DNA of 10,326 nt from Parvularia atlantis. Its lineage: Eukaryota; Opisthokonta; Rotosphaerida. This document shows, piece by piece, positions 6,144 through 10,326 of the stretch. Location of the stretch: the NCBI GenBank assembly GCA_943704415.1, contig CALSCO010001371.1:1-10326 (forward strand). Direction: 5' to 3'. Each line of letters opens with the position of its first letter. The first letter of the stretch is position 1. Position numbers and translations under genes: made by a program. Below the pieces are notes generated by a model that saw nothing but the letters and a program-made list of their open reading frames with translations, was not told where the DNA came from and did not search any database.

Positions 6144-8440
6144 ATGTTGCATCTGTAAGTCACACACTTCACGCGTGCGTACCCACCTGAACACGCCACG
6201 CTGGCGGCGCTCGTGCTCGACGACGCGTTCGACGACGAGGGCGGGCGCGGCGGCCTGCGCCCGGCGCTGACCTCGTCGGCGGCCGCCAAGCCGCGCCTGG
6301 GCGACAGCCGCTGCCGTGCGTCGCCGCGCGCCTTGCGCGGCCCGCAGCTCACCCCGTCCCCCCGCCCAGGCGACCCCGCACCCGCGCCCGCCCGCGCCGC
6401 GCCCTCGCCGGCCATCCTCTTCCGCGCGGCGCAGGACACGGTGTCGATCGAGACGGTGCAGGCGCTGTTCTCCGGCGCGTCGTCGGCCGCCGCCGAGGCC
6501 GTGCTCGACCGCTACGTGCAGCAGGTCTCGCAGCGTGCGTAAGCGCGCCGCGTGGCCGCCGTCCCGCGCTTCTCACGCCGCGCCGCGCGCAGTCTTCCTG
6601 GACGACGAGCGCGTGCACAACGACCCACCCGACCCCGAGCGCCTCGCCGAGGCCTTCTCGGACTTTGCCGTGCCCGAGCACCCGCGGCCGAGGTACCGTG
6701 CGACTTTCTTCTTCTGCCATGGGGGTCTTACGCTGTGTTTGGCGACAGCGGCGAGTATTTTGTGAAGCTGGTGCAGGACGTCGTGGCATCGACGACGCGC
6801 GTGTCGTCGCCGCTCATGATCGGGCACATGGTGCGCGCGTTGCCGGCGGGGCGCAGGCGCCGCACTGACGCTGATGTGCCGTTCCGCAGACGACGAGCCT
6901 GCCGTACTTCCAGCGGCCCCTCGCCAAGCTCGTCACCACGATGAACCAGAACACGGTCAAGGTCGAGACGTCGTCCTCCGTCACGTTCTTCGAGCGTGAA
7001 ACCCTCGCCAAGCTGCACCACGCCTTTTACCGCCTCGACGCGGCCTTCTACGACCAACACGTGCATCGGCCCGAATCGTGCCTGGGCAACGTCACGTCGG
7101 GCGGGACGCTGGCCAACCTGACCGCGCTCTGGTGTGCGCGCAACACGGCGCTCGGTGCGCGGCCCGCGTGCGCACGCGTCGACCGCTGACGCGCACGCCA
7201 GGACCGCGCCCGGGCCAGTTTGACGGCGTCGAGCGCGCGGGGCTGCTGCGCGCGATGCGCTCCTATGGCTACACCGACGCGGTCATCATCGGGTCGCGCC
7301 TCATGCACTACTCGGTCAACAAGGCCGCCGACATGCTCGGCCTTGGCGTCGACGGCGTTGTCCGCGTGCCTACGGACGACGCGTTCCGCGTGCGCACGGA
7401 CCTGCTGGAACAGGAGCTCGAGCGGTGCCGACGCGAGCGCGTGCTCGTCGTGGCCGTCGTGGCCATTGCCGGCACGACCGAGACGGGCTCGGTGGACGAC
7501 ATTGAGGTGAGTGCGCGCTCGCGCACGGGCCGGACGGCAGCAGCTGATGCCCCTGCCGCGCCGCCGCCAGACGCTCGCGAACCTCTGCGAGCACTACGGT
7601 GGCGTGCACTTACACGTCGACGCGGCGTGGGGCGGGCCGCTCGTGTTTTCGGGCACGCACGCGCCCAAGCTCGCTGGCATCGAGCGCGCCGCGACCATCA
7701 CCGTCGACGGCCATAAACAGCTCTATACGCCCATGGGCTGCGGCGTTGTGCTCTTCCGCGACCCGCAGCTGACGCAGGCCATCCGCAAGACGGCCAACTA
7801 CATCATTCGGCAGGAGTCGTACGACGCCGGCAAGTTCTCGGCCGAGGGGTCGCGCCCGGCCAACGGTGTGCGCGCGTGCGAAGGGTGGGAGATCGCTCGC
7901 TGACGGCATGTGCGCGCTCAGTGCTGTACCTGCACGCAACGCTCTCGCTTCTGGGCGCGACCGGCCTCGGCGCGCTCATCGATCAGACGGCGGCGCTGGT
8001 GGCGCGCCTGGCCGACCGGCTGCGGGCGCTGCCGCAGTACGAGATCATCGCCGAGCCCACTACAAACATCATGCTGTACCGCTTTGTGCCGACGCGGCTC
8101 CGCGCCAGGCTCGCGGCGGGCGGACTGACGGTCAGCGACAACGATGTGCGTTGCGCGCGTGCTTGCACGCCGTTGCCGCGACTAAGGCAACTGCGCACCC
8201 CTCCTGCAGGCCATCAGCAAGTTCAACCGCGAGCTGCAGGCGCTGCAGGCGAGCACCGGCGACGCGTTTGTCTCGCGCACGACCGTCTTCTCGCCGCGGC
8301 ACGGCTGCGACGTCGCCGCGCTGCGCGTGGTTATCGCCAACCCACTCACGACCGAGGCGCACGTCTACCGCGCGATCCAGGAGCAGCTGGGCATCGCCGA
8401 GCGGCTCGACCAGGCCCTGCTGGTGCCCGTGCCGGCATAG
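6144..8440 (+). CDS. PLP-dependent group II decarboxylase (PanP-like)
   Basis: Amino-acid decarboxylase of the glutamate/aspartate/tyrosine (group II) fold, about 579 aa. Exons: 6144-6154, 6308-6534, 6593-6692, 6749-6830, 6890-7154, 7202-7506, 7571-7865, 7922-8145, 8210-8440. Landmarks: IGHMTTSLPYF, MNQNTVKVETS, TSGGTLANLTALW, MHYSVNKAADMLGLG with the cofactor-stacking His, AGTTETGSVDDIE, HVDAAWGG (Asp347 for the pyridine nitrogen) and DGHKQLYTPMG with the Schiff-base Lys379. The GHM-TSLPYF and DxHKQLY signatures match bacterial PanP-type aspartate 1-decarboxylases better than the fungal glutamate decarboxylases I know. Beta-alanine synthesis for pantothenate/CoA is one possibility; substrate cannot be read from sequence. 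The sole ATG between the regulator stop and 6534 is at 6144, forcing an 11-nt first exon. That gives an Arg-rich N-terminus (MLHLRCRASPRALRGP), possibly a mitochondrial presequence. Body certain; first exon inferred. Confidence 0.88.
6155..6307 (+). other. Inferred first intron of the decarboxylase gene, 153 nt
   Basis: The ATG at 6144 meets TAA after four codons, and the only GT before that stop is GTAAGT at 6155. Of the AGs before 6435, only the one ending at 6307 (GACAG) gives the phase needed to enter the conserved frame. The intron is thus the only solution if the gene is intact and starts at an ATG in this window. It is unusually long here and has the window's only textbook GTAAGT donor among inferred introns. 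Confidence 0.5.
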
Positions 8441-8539
8441 CGCTCCGCCGTCTCGTAAACATTCAAAGGAAAAAGCAAAGAGCAAAGGAAAAAGCGAAAG
8501 ATTGTCTATGTACAAAAGTCAGGGGCGACCGAGCGTTAC
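8441..8539. other. Convergent 3' spacer between decarboxylase and ABC transporter
   Basis: These 99 bp hold both 3' ends. On the plus strand a long A/G-rich tract (about 8464-8501) stands out against the GC-rich surroundings; it reads T/C-rich in the transporter's transcript. No gene is seen. Confidence 0.75.
8464..8501. repeat. 19-bp imperfect tandem duplication, purine-rich
   Basis: Two adjacent 19-bp units (8464-8482 and 8483-8501) share an identical CAAAGGAAAAAGC core and then diverge (AAAGAG versus GAAAGA). Each has only two pyrimidines. Confidence 0.85.
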
Positions 8540-10310
8540 TCAGCTCCTGCGCAGCACGCGGCGCGTCTGGATCTGCAGGAAGACGAGGCCGAGGATGCGG
8601 AAGAGCAGGCCGAAGGCTGCCAGGAACGCGCGCGTGTGTGAGCCAGCCAGCGCACGCGAGGCGCGCACGAGGCGAGCGCACCTAACAGGATGAGCGCAGA
8701 CTCCCACACGTTGGTGAACTGCAGTCCGAGCTTGGCGATTTGCTGCGCGTGGCGTGATCAGCCGGCTGCGTCGCGCGTGCACAACCCGCCGCTCACGCAC
8801 CTGCTCGCCGGTCGTGATCGGGCAAGCCTGGTTGGGCGGCATGCCGACGAGCTCGTTCGGCTCGCAGTACAGCTTCATGCCCGTATACTCGTTGAGCAGC
8901 AGCGCCTCGTAGCACCACTTGAAGACCGACACAAACTGCAGCCAGTACAGCCACGGGCCGATCGAGCCGAGGTTGACGTACAGGCCGCCAAACAGCATGA
9001 GCGGGAGCAAGATCACTGCGGGCGCGCGCGACGTCAGCCGCCGCGTTCAGCAGGTGCGTGCGCGTGCGCACCGGGCGCGATCGACACGGCCACAACCGGG
9101 TTCGGAAACGAGCAGCCGAGCATGATGCCGAGCGAGTCGGCCGCGAAGACCATGTTCTGCACCATCGCCCAGAACACAAAGAACTGCACCGCCGTGTTCG
9201 AGTAGCCGATAAACCTGAGCGCGCGCGCGCACGCGCGTCAGCAACCACGGGCCGCCCGCGGAGCCGGCCGGCGCACCAGTAGACGATCAGGATAAAGAAC
9301 GTGGCGATGATGATGTTGATCACGGTCTGCACGAGCGACTTGCCGGTGTAGTAGCTGTGCGCGCACCGCGGCCCCGGTCAGCCGTCGCGCGACCAGCGTT
9401 GGTCGGACGTGCCTGATGATGCGGTACATGCCGCTGTTCTGCTCGCGCACCAGCAGGTTGCGCTCGAGCGGCATCGTGAGCACACCTGGTCGCCGCCCCT
9501 GCGCGTCAGCACCGTCGCAGCTTCTGCAAGCGCGGCTTCGCCGCACCCGACATCAGCGCGCCCATCGCTTGCGACAGAACGTTGAAGAAGAGCGAGCCGT
9601 TGCGGCCCTGGATCGACATCTGGTTCGTGCCGAGCTTGGTGAAAACGACGCCTGCGGTGCGCTCGCGAGTTAGCACGCCACATGGTCTGCAAGAGCCGCC
9701 GCGCCGCGCACCGGCAATGACCGCAATGATGACCGTCTGGCCGAGGCGCGCGCGCAGCACGATCGGGTTGCGCGTGTTCATGCGCAGCGCTGCCGATGCC
9801 GTCGTGTGTCAGCCACCACGCGCGCGTGGGCGGGCGGCCGGGCGGGGGGAGGAACGCACTGCGCTGGGCGAGCAGGCCGATCTCGGTGAAGAGGCCGGGA
9901 CGCTTGGAGGGTTTCTCGACGATGTTGGTCTGCATGTTTTCCGTCTCCTGCACGAGCTGCACGGCGTGCGGCGGTGCCGTGAGCGGGCCTGCTGCCCAGG
10001 GCGCGCGGCAGGCGCACCTTGCCCATGAGCGTGGCCTCGCGCGAGCGGTACGCGTCGGCGATGTCGGTCACGCGCGCAATGTCCTCCGGCGTCTGCGAGT
10101 GCAGGATCTCTGGAGGGCGCGGGGCGCTGTCAGCGCGCGGACGCCATCCCCCTTGCAGCCACGCGCACCCATGTAAAAGTCGGCCGGGTTGGTGAACGAG
10201 GCGATCTCGTGGCCGATCGACCGGAAGTAGTCCATTGAGTCGGTCGCGGGGCCGTTGTACACCATGCGGCCGCGCGCGAGCAGGATGAGCCGGTCAAACT
10301 TCATGAAGAT
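8540..10310 (-). CDS. White/ABCG-type half ABC transporter, C-terminal part
   Basis: Membrane exporter of the reverse-topology (NBD-TMD) ABCG family; the 386 C-terminal residues are in the window. Exons: 10310-10169, 10109-10018, 9956-9860, 9789-9712, 9651-9547, 9485-9413, 9354-9277, 9214-9072, 9015-8801, 8742-8682, 8616-8540. It opens just past the H-loop region with FDRLILLARGRMVYNGP and NPADFYM. A linker (TEIGLLAQRTLRMNTRNP) and six hydrophobic segments follow: IIAVIAGVVFTKLG, LFFNVLSQAMGALMSG, VINIIIATFFILIVYW, FFVFWAMVQNMVFAADSLG, VILLPLMLFGGLYV and LILLAFGLLFRILGLVFL. The connector PLERNLLVREQNSGMYRIIS, the large-loop cysteines (LYC, ACPITTGEQ) and an end soon after TM6 fit a White/ABCG2-like half transporter, which must dimerise, rather than a full-size PDR pump. 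Introns are 56-70 nt; the one at 9412-9355 appears to be GC-AG. Substrate unknown. Walker A, signature and Walker B motifs are off the right edge. Confidence 0.93.
9355..9412 (-). other. GC-AG intron in the ABC transporter gene
   Basis: ATCAG|GCACGT donor, GCTGACC branch, GCACAG acceptor, 58 nt, phase 2. The join gives MYRIIS-YYTGKSL, the expected ABCG connector (MYR...YY.aKsl). The nearest GT donor in the right phase lies inside the Met-Tyr codons and would remove the conserved YRIIS. Confidence 0.7.
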
Positions 10311-10326
10311 CTGGCGGGCGGGGGGG
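10311..10326 (-). other. 3' end of an ABC transporter intron
   Basis: On the minus strand the edge sequence ends CGCCCGCCAG immediately before the ATC codon that opens the conserved stretch, so it looks like an acceptor site. The C-run at the extreme edge does not encode the NBD residues expected upstream. Confidence 0.6.

Noticed and set aside
6106-6307. Fusion of the regulator to the decarboxylase by splicing at GTGAGG (6115), which overlaps the TGA
   Set aside because: The donor is plausible and is phase-compatible with the acceptor at 6307. However, an ATG and canonical GTAAGT follow immediately, and a zinc-cluster/decarboxylase fusion has no precedent I know of. Junction reads could reopen it.
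6156-6307. Coding reading of the frame upstream of 6308 (HATLAALVLDDAFDD...)
   Set aside because: It has no ATG, opens directly after a TAA, and has no phase-compatible acceptor that would link it to the ATG at 6144.
5561-6439. 292-codon minus-strand open frame
   Set aside because: It lies opposite in-phase exons of the regulator and decarboxylase; its composition is that of a shadow frame.
1-10326. CRISPR arrays, transposons, tRNA or rRNA genes, prophage or operon signals
   Set aside because: No regularly spaced repeats, terminal repeats, transposase motifs or cloverleaf candidates were seen. The window is fully occupied by intron-containing fungal genes.

Overview
This is a compact, very GC-rich, intron-dense piece of a fungal nuclear genome. 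A Zn(II)2Cys6 binuclear-cluster regulator, a family almost confined to fungi, fixes the kingdom. Thirty-six short introns in about 10 kb, spacers of 20 to about 120 bp and a non-standard GTGCGN splice donor point to a basidiomycete yeast, perhaps Ustilaginomycotina such as Malassezia. That finer placement is inference.

There are five genes and no gene-free stretch longer than 300 bp. (1) Positions 1-1600 (+): alpha-tubulin, lacking only its first exon(s). (2) 1719-4334 (-): a 12-exon RasGEF protein of about 651 aa. It has an N-terminal MIT-like three-helix domain, a C-terminal catalytic RasGEF domain and two MIM1-like (LxxRLxxL) motifs in its tail. (3) 4355-6118 (+): a Zn2Cys6 transcription factor, 4 exons, 533 aa. 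(4) 6144-8440 (+): a PLP-dependent group II decarboxylase, 9 exons, about 579 aa, resembling bacterial PanP-type aspartate 1-decarboxylases. (5) 8540-10310 (-): the C-terminal 386 aa of a White/ABCG-type half ABC transporter with six membrane segments; its nucleotide-binding domain lies beyond the right edge.

The tubulin and RasGEF genes converge over 118 bp holding a (GT)13 microsatellite. The decarboxylase and transporter genes converge over 99 bp holding a purine-rich 19-bp tandem repeat. The RasGEF and regulator genes diverge from ATGs only 20 bp apart, with a perfect TCACGTGA palindrome between them that supplies the in-frame upstream stop for both. The regulator and decarboxylase are tandem, 25 bp apart.

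All exon models were built by hand from frame continuity, splice phase, GT/GC-AG ends, CTGAC/CTCAC/CTAAC branch sites and protein-family continuity. No shared pathway can be proven. The most novel item is the MIT-RasGEF-MIM architecture, which would tie Ras-family GTPase activation to ESCRT-III/Vps4-type membranes.
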